DNA from: a virus
Length of the DNA: 39,843 nucleotides
Virus record (IMG/VR): IMGVR_UViG_3300020421_000060
Coordinates: 1-39,843 of that record
Direction: 5' to 3' (one strand)
In this document: piece by piece, positions 9,620 to 15,512 of the stretch
Numbering within the stretch: position 1 is the stretch's first letter
How the letters are laid out: the number at the start of each line of letters is the position of its first letter
Translations under genes and position numbers: made by a program
The notes under the pieces: model-generated
What the model was told of the DNA's origin: nothing
What the model saw: only the letters and a program-made list of their open reading frames with translations
Database searches by the model: none

Positions 9620-10190
9620 GTCTTAATAAGTCAAAATTTGCAGAAACAACGAGTCGTCTTCCTTTTACAGGAGGAACTTCATGCATTAATGTAGATGGCC
9701 AAATCATAAGTTGCCCAACTTGTGGTTTTAAACACAATCCTTGATCAAATGCACCTTGAAATTCATTCGTTTGATCTTTACGTTCAAATACTATAGAAGA
9801 AGGATTCTCATCTAGCTCAATATAATAAGCAATTGCGAATGCTGATGGCCAATGATCATGTGGAACGGTGTAATCACCCTCTTTATAATCAGCAAACCAT
9901 AAGTTTTTACATACCCATTCAGCATTTGCCTTAGGGAAATACCCTTGAGCAACAAAATTAACAGCATCTGTAACAGATTTTACAAAATTATCAAGATGAG
10001 GAGACATAATCTCATGGGTTTTCCACTGACTATGCCATGCCTTAACGTTACTTTCGTTACTTTCTGGGTATTTCTCCTTATACTCTTCTAAAACTGTCTT
10101 CAGATAGACGTTAATTTCTTCATGACCGTCTATAATAGTATCAAAAATAGGAATATACTTCCTAACATGGTGTGTATTAATTTGTCCCAT
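9612..10190 (-). CDS. 2OG-Fe(II) oxygenase-like protein
   Basis: 192 aa. It shows the double-stranded beta-helix dioxygenase pattern: HDH at 111-113 (proximal iron ligand region) within VPHDHWPSAFAIAYYIEL, distal H170 in WPSTLMHEVPP, then R178/R179 for 2-oxoglutarate. This phage family resembles the prolyl-hydroxylase/Tpa1 group. The substrate is unknown. It overlaps purM by 8 nt and follows two membrane-protein genes. A second, different member is at 19384-19986. Confidence 0.75.
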   Translation of the reverse strand: MGQINTHHVRKYIPIFDTIIDGHEEINVYLKTVLEEYKEKYPESNESNVKAWHSQWKTHEIMSPHLDNFVKSVTDAVNFVAQGYFPKANAEWVCKNLWFADYKEGDYTVPHDHWPSAFAIAYYIELDENPSSIVFERKDQTNEFQGAFDQGLCLKPQVGQLMIWPSTLMHEVPPVKGRRLVVSANFDLLRHA

Positions 10191-10193
10191 AGG

Positions 10194-10475
10194 TTATCCT
10201 TGCCAAATCATTTCGGGCATTTGGTTTTGTCCTGGTCTCATCACAACTAATAGAATGAAATATCCAACAAACCAAATGATATTGAATAACCAAGCTTGTC
10301 TCCATAGGTATTTTCTTATACCCATGCTAACAAATACATTTTTTACTGCTTTAGGGTCGTCTTCATTGCCTGTCGCCCTAAAAATTTGTTCTATAATCAC
10401 TGCAATGATGGTTGCTATCACTAAAGGATAGAAAACAAAATTTGCAAATGACATTATACCGATTAAAAAGGTCAT
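10194..10475 (-). CDS. Small membrane protein, two predicted helices
   Basis: 93 aa. Hydrophobic segments at about residues 3-27 and 62-78 are separated by a charged loop with GNEDDPKAVKN. I do not recognise the family. The start overlaps the stop of the upstream membrane gene by 4 nt, and its own stop is 3 nt before the oxygenase ATG, so it belongs to the same operon. Confidence 0.7.
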   Translation of the reverse strand: MTFLIGIMSFANFVFYPLVIATIIAVIIEQIFRATGNEDDPKAVKNVFVSMGIRKYLWRQAWLFNIIWFVGYFILLVVMRPGQNQMPEMIWQG

Positions 10476-10798
10476 ATTCGTGGAATATAAGATTTGTACT
10501 TTTCTAATTGAGGCACTACCTCATGTTCAACCTTCTCTACTATCTGATCTATGATATTAACATCAAGACCTGCAAATGGTGGAATGATACCAAGTATACG
10601 AAGAAGTCCATCAACGAACAATGCAAGGCAAGTAAACCCAAGAATCATACTAATGATAGTTGCATCTCTATTATGCTTACGCATTGACTCTTCGTCAATA
10701 GCACGTGCTTCTTCTACAGCAGCACGAATTAAAAGATCCACTTCTTCTTTGGTGTAACAAAGATGAGGGAGAATTTTTTTAATTGCTTCTTCTGTCAT
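10472..10798 (-). CDS. Membrane-anchored protein, one predicted helix
   Basis: 108 aa when started at ATG 10798, 2 nt after the upstream stop (TAATATG). A start 21 nt earlier would overlap the upstream gene. The N-terminal ~50 residues are charged (MTEEAIKKIL..., with EEVDLLIRAAVEEARAIDEE, probably helical). One hydrophobic helix spans about residues 48-70 (ISMILGFTCLALFVDGLLRI), then an amphipathic C-terminus. Function not recognised. Confidence 0.65.
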   Translation of the reverse strand: MTEEAIKKILPHLCYTKEEVDLLIRAAVEEARAIDEESMRKHNRDATIISMILGFTCLALFVDGLLRILGIIPPFAGLDVNIIDQIVEKVEHEVVPQLEKYKSYIPRI

Positions 10799-10799
10799 A

Positions 10800-10997
10800 T
10801 TAATAGTTGTATTCGTCAAGCACCTCTAAAGCACTATTAAGAGCTCGTTGTGCTGCCCACCTCTCTTTAGCATCAAAGTTAGGATACCATGATCTATTGT
10901 CAATCCCCTCTTTAATCCTGAGGAGACGAGATTCCATATCTACTTTCTTAAGTCGTCCGTTCATATAATTAGGGTATTGTGGAAAAGGTGGTTCCAT
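10800..10997 (-). CDS. Small hypothetical protein
   Basis: 65 aa, starting MEPPFPQYPNYMNGRLKKVD. The N-terminus is proline/aromatic-rich and the C-terminal half looks helical (RWAAQRALNSALEVLDEYNY). No family recognised. It stops 2 nt before the next gene. The 40 nt upstream (10998-11037) are AT-rich and contain TATACTAT and TATAATGG on the minus strand, possible -10 elements. Confidence 0.65.
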   Translation of the reverse strand: MEPPFPQYPNYMNGRLKKVDMESRLLRIKEGIDNRSWYPNFDAKERWAAQRALNSALEVLDEYNY

Positions 10998-11037
10998 TAT
11001 ATAAAACCACGTATAGTATAAGCTTATTTAAACTATT

Positions 11038-11199
11038 TTACTTTTTCGGACTATGCCCATGTGCGATCCCTAACTCATGCATCTTGGCATGTTCATCAAT
11101 TTGATCTCTCAGTTCTTCCTTACCAGGTCCGAAGGTTAAATACAACCCCCAACCAAGTAGAAACAATAATAGACCTATGATGATGTATACTAAAATCAT
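11038..11199 (-). CDS. PsbN-like small membrane protein
   Basis: 53 aa. One transmembrane helix fills residues 2-22 (VYIIIGLLLFLLGWGLYLTF). It is followed by FGPGKEELRDQIDEH (23-37), then a short polar His/Lys tail. Cyanobacterial PsbN has the same build: about 43 aa, a single helix ending in G-x-x-LY-x-x-FG, then PS-x-ELRDPF-x-x-HED. PsbN helps assemble the photosystem II reaction centre in the thylakoid. The resemblance covers G, LY, FGP, ELRD and EH. The phage tail is longer and lacks the DPF. The stop of the upstream gene overlaps this ATG by 4 nt (ATGA). Confidence 0.6.
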   Translation of the reverse strand: MILVYIIIGLLLFLLGWGLYLTFGPGKEELRDQIDEHAKMHELGIAHGHSPKK

Positions 11200-11369
11200 T
11201 CGTACCCCTTTAGTGTTTTCCAGTCTCTATACATCTGACCAAATATCATTCCTTCATTGGATTTGATATCTCTGCCTTCTAGAAGTTCTTTCTGTTGCTT
11301 GGATAGATTCTTACTCATCGTAAGGTATTCTTTCTCCCAATTCTGAATCTCTTCAGTTGTCATCTTCAT
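11196..11369 (-). CDS. Small hypothetical protein
   Basis: 57 aa (MKMTTEEIQNWEKEYLTMSK...). I chose ATG 11369 because a GGAG lies 7 nt upstream. A further upstream start would run deeper into the preceding gene. The protein is charged and largely helical, with no recognised domain. It overlaps the preceding gene by 17 nt and the PsbN-like gene by 4 nt. Confidence 0.65.
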   Translation of the reverse strand: MKMTTEEIQNWEKEYLTMSKNLSKQQKELLEGRDIKSNEGMIFGQMYRDWKTLKGYE

Positions 11370-11562
11370 TATCAAACTCCATATAGGATTCAACGTCAGA
11401 CATAAGTTGTTCTACGTCTACTATACTATCAATCTTAGCTAGCATATCAGCAATATGCTTATTGATCCAAGGTTTCTCAGTACGTGCAGCAAACGCAAGT
11501 GCCTCACGTAAGTCCTCTTGTGCGTTCTTAAGAGAACTTTCAACTTGTTTAGTTAGAGTCAT
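11353..11562 (-). CDS. Small acidic helical protein
   Basis: 69 aa with a long amphipathic helix (VESSLKNAQEDLREALAFAA) and a very acidic end (EFDNEDDN). Family unknown. Overlaps the upstream gene by 14 nt and the downstream one by 17 nt. Confidence 0.65.
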   Translation of the reverse strand: MTLTKQVESSLKNAQEDLREALAFAARTEKPWINKHIADMLAKIDSIVDVEQLMSDVESYMEFDNEDDN

Positions 11563-11767
11563 TATTTTCTTGTTTATAATAATTACCTAACGATCCACTC
11601 ATTAGGGTTTCACTGATCTTACCAGCAGGAGTATCTATAGTAGGTTCTACATGGTCATTCTTCTCACCAAACTTCTTTTTTGGTAGGGTTTCTTCCCATG
11701 CATCAATTAGAAGTTGTAATTCCTGTTGACGTATCTTTGCAGTTTTAATCTTTTCTTTTATATCCAT
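11549..11767 (-). CDS. Small hypothetical protein
   Basis: 72 aa. A basic helical start (MDIKEKIKTAKIRQQELQLL) is followed by a polar, flexible C-terminal half. GGGGAG lies 8 nt upstream of the ATG on the minus strand, a good ribosome binding site. No family recognised. Confidence 0.65.
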   Translation of the reverse strand: MDIKEKIKTAKIRQQELQLLIDAWEETLPKKKFGEKNDHVEPTIDTPAGKISETLMSGSLGNYYKQENNDSN

Positions 11768-11804
11768 TCGGTGCTCCCCGTTCGGCGTTCAGGTAATTTT
11801 TGCA

Positions 11805-11996
11805 TTAACAGTCACATAGGTTAGGATGTTCACCCGTTGCACAATAGTGATCATGAAATGAAGTGTTTTCACAAGTGTATTCACCTGCATCACCTGTATC
11901 CATGTAGCTGAAGGATCCACCTCCTCCACCTCCGTTATTCATTCCTAAACCACATCCCATTAAAAGGAAAGGTATAAGAAGTAATAGTTTTCTCAT
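11805..11996 (-). CDS. Small putative lipoprotein, cysteine-rich
   Basis: 63 aa. The N-terminus MRKLLLLIPFLLMGC is a type II signal peptide with lipobox LMGC, so the mature protein would start at C15. It is followed by a Gly-rich linker (GGGGGGS) and a C-terminal part with five more cysteines (ending NLCDC). Probably exported and lipid-anchored. Phage lipoproteins of this size often act in superinfection exclusion or lysis, but nothing here decides that. The ATG overlaps the upstream stop by 4 nt. Confidence 0.7.
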   Translation of the reverse strand: MRKLLLLIPFLLMGCGLGMNNGGGGGGSFSYMDTGDAGEYTCENTSFHDHYCATGEHPNLCDC

Positions 11997-12139
11997 CTAC
12001 CCTGACCTCTGTATCTCTTCCTCTTTCCATTTGCTGAAGTCGCAGAATACTTTGAGTGCTTCCCAGTACCCTGACGAGTTTTCTTGGGAATTGCTTCAAC
12101 GAAGTTCTGCCCTGTCAGTGATGCTTTTGCTTTTGCCAT
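11993..12139 (-). CDS. Small strongly basic protein
   Basis: 48 aa: MAKAKASLTGQNFVEAIPKK, then TRQGTGKHSKYSATSANGKR and KRYRGQGR. 16 of 48 residues are Lys/Arg/His. Such a protein could bind nucleic acid. Read directly from the minus strand. The stop overlaps the lipoprotein ATG (ATGA) and the start is 3 nt after the upstream stop, supporting a real operon gene. Confidence 0.7.
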   Translation of the reverse strand: MAKAKASLTGQNFVEAIPKKTRQGTGKHSKYSATSANGKRKRYRGQGR

Positions 12140-12142
12140 AGA

Positions 12143-12541
12143 TTATGTGTTTGCTCCAACTATTATTGTAGGACATTGAAACGGTCCTGTCAAGGTCCTT
12201 GGGGTGCCAGTACCCACAGTTGTAGTATCTCCTCCCAGTGGTGGTGCAGAAGCTATACAAGGTAATTGACCATTAATATACACTGTCGTGTTAGTCCCTG
12301 GTTTCATTGCTCGTATAGGATTGCAAGGTACAGGGTTTAATACATTGAGTTTAGTAGCACTTACAGGAGAAGGTAAGTGTTGGGGAGGTATTATCTTAAT
12401 TACTGCTCCACCTGAGAAAACAGTAGTAGGTATGGGAACCCCTCCAATGGGTGCTGCAGCGTATACGCAATTGCCTTCTGTAGATGGACTGTCTACGGTA
12501 TTCTCAGAAACTAAGAATGGTCCTGTTGGTGTTCCTGTCAT
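12143..12541 (-). CDS. PAAR/gp5.4-like or other small virion protein (uncertain)
   Basis: 132 aa, low in charge, rich in Gly, Pro, Thr and Val, with alternating beta pattern such as GGAVIKIIPPQHLPSPVSATK, VYINGQLPCIASAPP and a C-terminal GPFQCPTIIVG. The 'G..V.ING' repeats and small beta-rich build recall PAAR-type spike-tip proteins (T4 gp5.4), but I cannot see the metal-binding His/Cys set clearly. Three Cys lie in the C-terminal half. It may also be an ordinary small decoration protein. Overlaps the upstream stop by 4 nt. Confidence 0.4.
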   Translation of the reverse strand: MTGTPTGPFLVSENTVDSPSTEGNCVYAAAPIGGVPIPTTVFSGGAVIKIIPPQHLPSPVSATKLNVLNPVPCNPIRAMKPGTNTTVYINGQLPCIASAPPLGGDTTTVGTGTPRTLTGPFQCPTIIVGANT

Positions 12542-12666
12542 TTCTTTTTACTCTTTTCGTTTTCCACAGAGTTAACTGCAAGGTGTTCTGTTAACAAATA
12601 CAACCACACAATACCCAACACCAGTATGGCGAATATCCGAATACTGTCGGGTGAAGTGTCTATCAT
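12538..12666 (-). CDS. Single-helix membrane peptide
   Basis: 42 aa, MIDTSPDSIRIFAILVLGIV..., with one hydrophobic helix (about 10-26) and a basic tail ENEKSKKK. Both ends are ATGA overlaps (with 12663-12908 and with 12143-12541), strong support for a real coupled gene. Its 3' part contains one isolated TTTTCCACA site. Function unknown. Confidence 0.65.
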   Translation of the reverse strand: MIDTSPDSIRIFAILVLGIVWLYLLTEHLAVNSVENEKSKKK

Positions 12667-12908
12667 ACTGCTTTCGCTACTTTCAGTAGGTCTCCCTTTA
12701 ACCCCTCAATATTATTGTGAAGATAGTCAAGTGTTTGAGCGATAGTCTCATAGTCTTGAATGGTATCACCCGTCACATTGGGTCGCTTGTACATCAACGA
12801 TGGATTCTCTAACTGGGATATCCTGTTCTCTAGGGTGGTGCACCTCTCGGACAGCCACAGGAGTGTCCTCTCCTGCTCGTTCAGTTGCTTCAATAACTCG
12901 TCCTTCAT
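12663..12908 (-). CDS. Small coiled-coil protein
   Basis: 81 aa. Residues 1-36 form a heptad-like coiled coil (LLKQLNEQERTLLWLSERCT, TLENRISQLEN) and the C-terminal part is helical. A good ribosome binding site (AGGAG, 6 nt before ATG 12908) supports this start, even though the whole 5' part lies out of frame inside another reading frame (12766-13017). Confidence 0.7.
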   Translation of the reverse strand: MKDELLKQLNEQERTLLWLSERCTTLENRISQLENPSLMYKRPNVTGDTIQDYETIAQTLDYLHNNIEGLKGDLLKVAKAV

Positions 12909-13017
12909 TTTGATCTCCTATATTATAAGCTTTGGTTGCACGATTTTCAAAGTTGTCACAGAACTCGTCAAAGTTATTTACGATTTCGTCCCAATCTTTC
13001 CAGTCAACTTTTTCCAT
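12766..13017 (-). CDS. Small hypothetical protein overlapping the next gene by 143 nt
   Basis: 83 aa. The first ~39 residues (MEKVDWKDWDEIVNNFDEFC...) look like a normal acidic helical protein. The last ~45, encoded within the downstream gene in another frame, are rich in Arg/Val/Glu/His and look less protein-like. Either a true long overlap or a C-terminus that drifted after a frame change. A late-type box AATAAATAG lies about 60 nt upstream of the ATG. Confidence 0.5.
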   Translation of the reverse strand: MEKVDWKDWDEIVNNFDEFCDNFENRATKAYNIGDQNEGRVIEATERAGEDTPVAVREVHHPREQDIPVRESIVDVQATQCDG

Positions 13018-13077
13018 GATTTTTTCCTGGGGAAATTTTTTTGAAATTCAAGGTAAGGTAATTTCAATTTTGTAATT

Positions 13078-13086
13078 CTATTTATT
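13078..13086 (-). promoter_or_regulatory. Candidate late promoter box
   Basis: The minus strand reads AATAAATAG, close to the NATAAATA late box. It lies in the gap 13018-13162 after a terminator and is the only promoter-like element I see before the gene run 13017 to about 9612. Weak by sequence alone. Confidence 0.35.
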
Positions 13087-13162
13087 TCTTGCTCGTTTGG
13101 ATACTTTTGTAGGTTAGGGGAGTCTTCGTTTTTCGGAATCGCTTAACGCCCCCTTCGGGCAT

Positions 13163-13187
13163 AAAAAAGGGGCATTTAACTGCCCCT
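13163..13187 (-). terminator. Rho-independent terminator
   Basis: On the minus strand AGGGGCA-GTTAAA-TGCCCCT is followed by a T run (complement of 13163-13168). It starts 8 nt after the stop of the 13195-13386 gene and closes the 14179-13195 operon. A second small GC stem (GCCC...GGGC) follows at 13148-13160. Confidence 0.85.
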
Positions 13188-13194
13188 GTGTGAT

Positions 13195-13386
13195 TTAATG
13201 TCTGTCGCTGATGTTCCAAACGCCACCGCTTAGACTTGGTTGATCTTCCCAGTTTCGTGCTTGGATGTTTGCCAATGCTGCGAGAACTGCGGGGTCTCTC
13301 ATTGCTGATTCGTTGGCAAGAACTCTGCCGTCGTAATAAGGTCTGAGTTGAGAATCAAACATAGGTTTGTTGTTGTTCATACTCAT
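13195..13386 (-). CDS. Small hypothetical protein
   Basis: 63 aa, starting MSMNNNKPMFDSQLRPYYDG, with a helical middle (DPAVLAALANIQARNW). Family unknown. Last gene of its operon: it overlaps the upstream gene by 4 nt and is followed by a terminator. Confidence 0.65.
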   Translation of the reverse strand: MSMNNNKPMFDSQLRPYYDGRVLANESAMRDPAVLAALANIQARNWEDQPSLSGGVWNISDRH

Positions 13387-13613
13387 ATTATAGGGTTAGA
13401 CCCTGAGTATCTCAACCACTTGTATGCCACTCCGCTAAGTGGCACGCACCAAATCATCGCTGCCTGTTGTTCATCCTTCACCCATAGCTTGGCGAGTGAA
13501 TAAGCGTTTGCCATATTCTCTGCCCATGTGCAACCGTGTTGATCAAAGTTTTTCCATGATGCAGGTTGAACGGCGAAGACTGATTGGTTTGCCTGTGTGA
13601 TAGGTGTGCCCAT
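13383..13613 (-). CDS. Small hypothetical protein, Trp/Ala-rich
   Basis: 76 aa with VFAVQPASWKNFDQHGCTWA and a helical run ENMANAYSLAKLWVKDEQQAA. Two cysteines, five tryptophans. Not recognised. It starts 1 nt after the stop of the small 31-codon frame upstream. Confidence 0.65.
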   Translation of the reverse strand: MGTPITQANQSVFAVQPASWKNFDQHGCTWAENMANAYSLAKLWVKDEQQAAMIWCVPLSGVAYKWLRYSGSNPII

Positions 13614-13614
13614 G

Positions 13615-13710
13615 TTAAAAGAAAGAGGTTAGTAGAGCTAGTGCCACTTCAACGAGTGTCACTGTGCGTGTGTCTGCCTTGGGCAGATATGGCATAGAAT
13701 AGTGGGACAT
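13615..13710 (-). CDS. Possible 31-aa peptide
   Basis: A 31-codon frame (MSHYSMPYLPKADTRTVTLV...) with a hydrophobic C-terminus (EVALALLTSFF). The start overlaps the stop of the HicA-like gene by one base (TGATG) and its stop is 1 nt before the next ATG. That exact fit argues for a real coupled gene although no ribosome binding site is visible. Confidence 0.4.
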   Translation of the reverse strand: MSHYSMPYLPKADTRTVTLVEVALALLTSFF

Positions 13711-13877
13711 CAAATTTTAACTAATGATTTGGAAATGTTTTGACCAACGAACCCTCTCACCTGGAAAGGAATTGTTATGGTCTGTTGGTTGCGTCTGAAA
13801 ATGAAATGCCTTGATCCTGTTCTATGTAGAACCCACCCGTTGGCACGGGCGAGTTTCAAAAGTTTCTTAGTTGTCAT
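13710..13877 (-). CDS. HicA-like mRNA interferase-type peptide (orphan)
   Basis: 55 aa: MTTKKLLKLARANGWVLHRT, then GSRHFIFRRN and QTITIP. This matches the HicA/YcfA fold order: helix, 'nGWvl.r..GSHh.f', then a beta strand ending in VP, and a C-terminal helix (ISKSLVKI). HicA toxins are small dsRBD-like RNases that cleave mRNA and are normally paired with HicB. Here the catalytic GSH is GSRH (R23-H24), so activity is uncertain. No HicB-like gene is next to it. Both ends overlap neighbours (ATGA, TGATG), so it is expressed as part of the 14179-13195 operon. Confidence 0.6.
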   Translation of the reverse strand: MTTKKLLKLARANGWVLHRTGSRHFIFRRNQQTITIPFQVRGFVGQNISKSLVKI

Positions 13878-14179
13878 CTCATCACTGTGTTTGATTGTAC
13901 TTGAGAGACCATCACGGCATCTTGCCTGAATTGCTTCTTATATGCGTAAGCAATGCAATTGAAGATTACCTCATAATGGTCAACCTCATTGTCAGCAACC
14001 TCAAGATAAAAAATCTTTGTTGCTTCCTGTTCACCCTTCCAGAATCCGATGCCATCAATGAACGTGCCATACTCAAAATGTGGCATGATCTCACGCTTGA
14101 TAAAATCGTTCATCATTGCGTCGGAAACTTTGCCATTGTCTGGGATGTTTCTTCCCATAGTGAGTTCAAAACGGATCAT
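13874..14179 (-). CDS. DUF3574-like small protein
   Basis: 101 aa. The pattern LTMGRNIPDNGKVSDAMMND followed by FIKREIMPHFEYGTFIDGIG and FWKGEQEATKIF matches the short family with conserved GR...VSD..w..F....i.P.F..G.T...G.G.W.g..E. Function of the family is unknown. First gene of an operon, 25 nt downstream of the -10 box of a dyad promoter (14205-14259). No Shine-Dalgarno sequence is visible before the ATG. Confidence 0.6.
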   Translation of the reverse strand: MIRFELTMGRNIPDNGKVSDAMMNDFIKREIMPHFEYGTFIDGIGFWKGEQEATKIFYLEVADNEVDHYEVIFNCIAYAYKKQFRQDAVMVSQVQSNTVMR

Positions 14180-14204
14180 GAGTGAATTGGTTGACTACTC
14201 TTTA

Positions 14205-14259
14205 ATAATACACCCTTACGGGGTTAGTGCATTATAAGTTGTACCAGTTTGAGCTCTGG
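14205..14259 (-). promoter_or_regulatory. Dyad promoter module, copy 1
   Basis: Minus strand: dyad CCAGAGCTCAAACTGG (14244-14259) then 34 nt then -10 TATTAT (14205-14210), followed by TAAAGAGTAG. The dyad lies inside the end of the upstream coding region (14216-14386). A short ACCC...GGGT stem sits between dyad and -10. Drives the 14179-13195 operon. Confidence 0.65.
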
Positions 14260-14386
14260 CACATAGCTCTGCCTGTTGCCCGTGGGATATGTAATACTGG
14301 ACCATCTCATCAGCATGGGTTGATGAGTAGCAAGTTAAATACCTGCACTGTTGATCCCACTTTGTCCAATAGCGAATTAAAGTCAT
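14216..14386 (-). CDS. Small hypothetical protein
   Basis: 56 aa from the ATG at 14386 (MTLIRYWTKWDQQCRYLTCY...). It has a GGAGG 4 nt upstream, and its ATG overlaps the upstream stop (ATGA). The polar sequence contains three Cys, two of them in the QQCRYLTCY stretch. No family recognised. Its 3' end carries the dyad of promoter copy 1. Confidence 0.6.
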   Translation of the reverse strand: MTLIRYWTKWDQQCRYLTCYSSTHADEMVQYYISHGQQAELCARAQTGTTYNALTP

Positions 14387-14535
14387 AAGTCCTCCGTGAG
14401 TGTGTGTACGTTGCAATCAATGTCCCAACTAACTGCCGAGACATCATAACCATTTTTTGACAGTGCCTCTGCAATGTCCTCTGCCATACGGTCAACGATC
14501 CAACCGTCTAGCATTGAATACACATCAACTTTCAT
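14383..14535 (-). CDS. Small hypothetical protein
   Basis: 50 aa (MKVDVYSMLDGWIVDRMAED...), with helix IAEALSKNGYDVSAVSWDID, too short for ordinary gene callers. The start overlaps the upstream stop (ATGA) and the stop overlaps the next start (ATGA). Family not recognised. Confidence 0.6.
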   Translation of the reverse strand: MKVDVYSMLDGWIVDRMAEDIAEALSKNGYDVSAVSWDIDCNVHTLTEDL

Positions 14536-14687
14536 GAGTAATCAAAGGGTGACGGTTCACATATTTTGTCCGTGAGAGAATCAAATGCGTCTTGACTCTC
14601 ATCATCAAACCAACCGTTTTCAAAAAAGAACGTTGTCATTTTGACTAGCACGTCCTCCTCTGATTCGGTCATATCAAGTCGTCTCAT
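14532..14687 (-). CDS. Small acidic protein
   Basis: 51 aa (MRRLDMTESEEDVLVKMTTF...), rich in Asp/Glu/Phe. It is joined to both neighbours by stop-start overlaps (TGATG upstream, ATGA downstream). Function unknown. Confidence 0.6.
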   Translation of the reverse strand: MRRLDMTESEEDVLVKMTTFFFENGWFDDESQDAFDSLTDKICEPSPFDYS

Positions 14688-14893
14688 CAAAAATCCTCCA
14701 ATAGTGTACGGTGAACATAGAGCAACCTTTCAAGATTTAAGTCGCTGGTGTCTTCCCAGTCTAGCACGTAATCGTGATTGTCTAGGTCTGGTGTGCCATC
14801 TTTGAAAGTGGGGCAACTCATTAGGTCGCCCTCATCATCTAACCAAAAATGTCTGCCAAAATGTAATGACATGATCATGCGGTCAAATTCCAT
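14687..14893 (-). CDS. Small hypothetical protein
   Basis: 68 aa from ATG 14893 (MEFDRMIMSLHFGRHFWLDD...). A longer upstream frame exists but would lie within the preceding gene. Acidic, with DLDNHDYVLDWEDTSDLNLE. Overlaps the upstream gene by 11 nt. Confidence 0.6.
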   Translation of the reverse strand: MEFDRMIMSLHFGRHFWLDDEGDLMSCPTFKDGTPDLDNHDYVLDWEDTSDLNLERLLYVHRTLLEDF

Positions 14894-15113
14894 CACAAAG
14901 ACCATCAAAATATTCTTGAGGTTGCTCTTTAGCAAGTACACCGCCTAACCACTTATTGATGTGGCGTGATGTTGTGACTGACCATGACTTGGAAGTTCTG
15001 TAGTATCCGTTATCAGATAGACATGCAACGGGTGTTCTATATGAGAATAAAACTGAAGTGCCGTTGGAAAGGTCTAACTGTGTCATGTTAGATGCGATTT
15101 GTCTAAGTTGCAT
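14883..15113 (-). CDS. Small conserved-type phage protein (TTSRHINKWL motif)
   Basis: 76 aa from ATG 15113. It contains NGTSVLFSYRTPVACLSDNG, YYRTSKSWSVTTSRHINKWL, a pattern I associate with a widespread small protein of marine phages of unknown function. I chose 15113 because the longer start at 15149 would overlap the -10 box (15141-15146), while 15113 lies 27 nt after it with AGGGG upstream. Confidence 0.7.
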   Translation of the reverse strand: MQLRQIASNMTQLDLSNGTSVLFSYRTPVACLSDNGYYRTSKSWSVTTSRHINKWLGGVLAKEQPQEYFDGLCDGI

Positions 15114-15140
15114 TAATGCCCCTGTGTTGTTGACTCTTTT

Positions 15141-15195
15141 ATTATACAAAGAAAAAGCACCCCGTGGGGTGCTAGTGTGTCAGTTCTTAAACTGG
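15141..15195 (-). promoter_or_regulatory. Dyad promoter module, copy 2
   Basis: Minus strand: CCAGTTTAAGAACTGA (15180-15195), 34 nt, TATAAT (15141-15146), AAAAGAGTC. The dyad also encodes the last residues (QFKN-stop) of the upstream gene. A terminator hairpin fills the space between dyad and -10. Confidence 0.7.
15152..15173 (-). terminator. Rho-independent terminator nested in a promoter
   Basis: Minus strand AGCACCCC-AC-GGGGTGCT followed by TTTTC. It lies 6 nt after the stop of the H1-like gene (15180) and within promoter copy 2, between dyad and -10. Confidence 0.85.
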
Positions 15196-15485
15196 TTGAC
15201 CAACTGTTGTGCATATGGTCTGGCAATGTTAAAACCTTTAGTAAGGTCAGAGACCAACATAGTGATCTCGTAATTGTGGATCTGCCACCTAGTCTTGATG
15301 TCTGCAAGATATCTGGTAGGGGTGATCAATTTAGCAGTGGATGGTCTCTTGACTGATTTCAATGTCCTTATGTTAGACTTTGATACAACCTTTGGAGTTG
15401 CCTTTCTCACTGCTGTCTTAACTGCGGTTGCCTTTGGTTTGCGTGTTCTGGTCTTGCGTACCTTAGGTGCTGCAGATGCTGTCAT
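15180..15485 (-). CDS. Histone H1-like basic protein
   Basis: 101 aa. Residues 1-55 are a Lys/Arg/Ala/Thr/Pro-rich tail (KVRKTRTRKPKATAVKTAVR...), similar in composition to histone H1 C-terminal and bacterial H1-like proteins. Residues 56-101 (TPTRYLADIKTRWQIHNYEI...) look like a small folded domain. Likely binds DNA, as a nucleoid or packaging-associated factor, but a transcription role is also possible. It has its own promoter (copy 3) and its own terminator, so it is expressed alone. Confidence 0.6.
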   Translation of the reverse strand: MTASAAPKVRKTRTRKPKATAVKTAVRKATPKVVSKSNIRTLKSVKRPSTAKLITPTRYLADIKTRWQIHNYEITMLVSDLTKGFNIARPYAQQLVNQFKN

Positions 15486-15512
15486 AAAGAATCAAATTTG
15501 TTTGACTCTTAT

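Noticed and set aside
14310-14495. 61-aa minus frame overlapping two better frames
   Set aside because: The frames 14383-14535 and 14216-14386 are joined by an ATGA overlap with GGAGG; this one has no such support.
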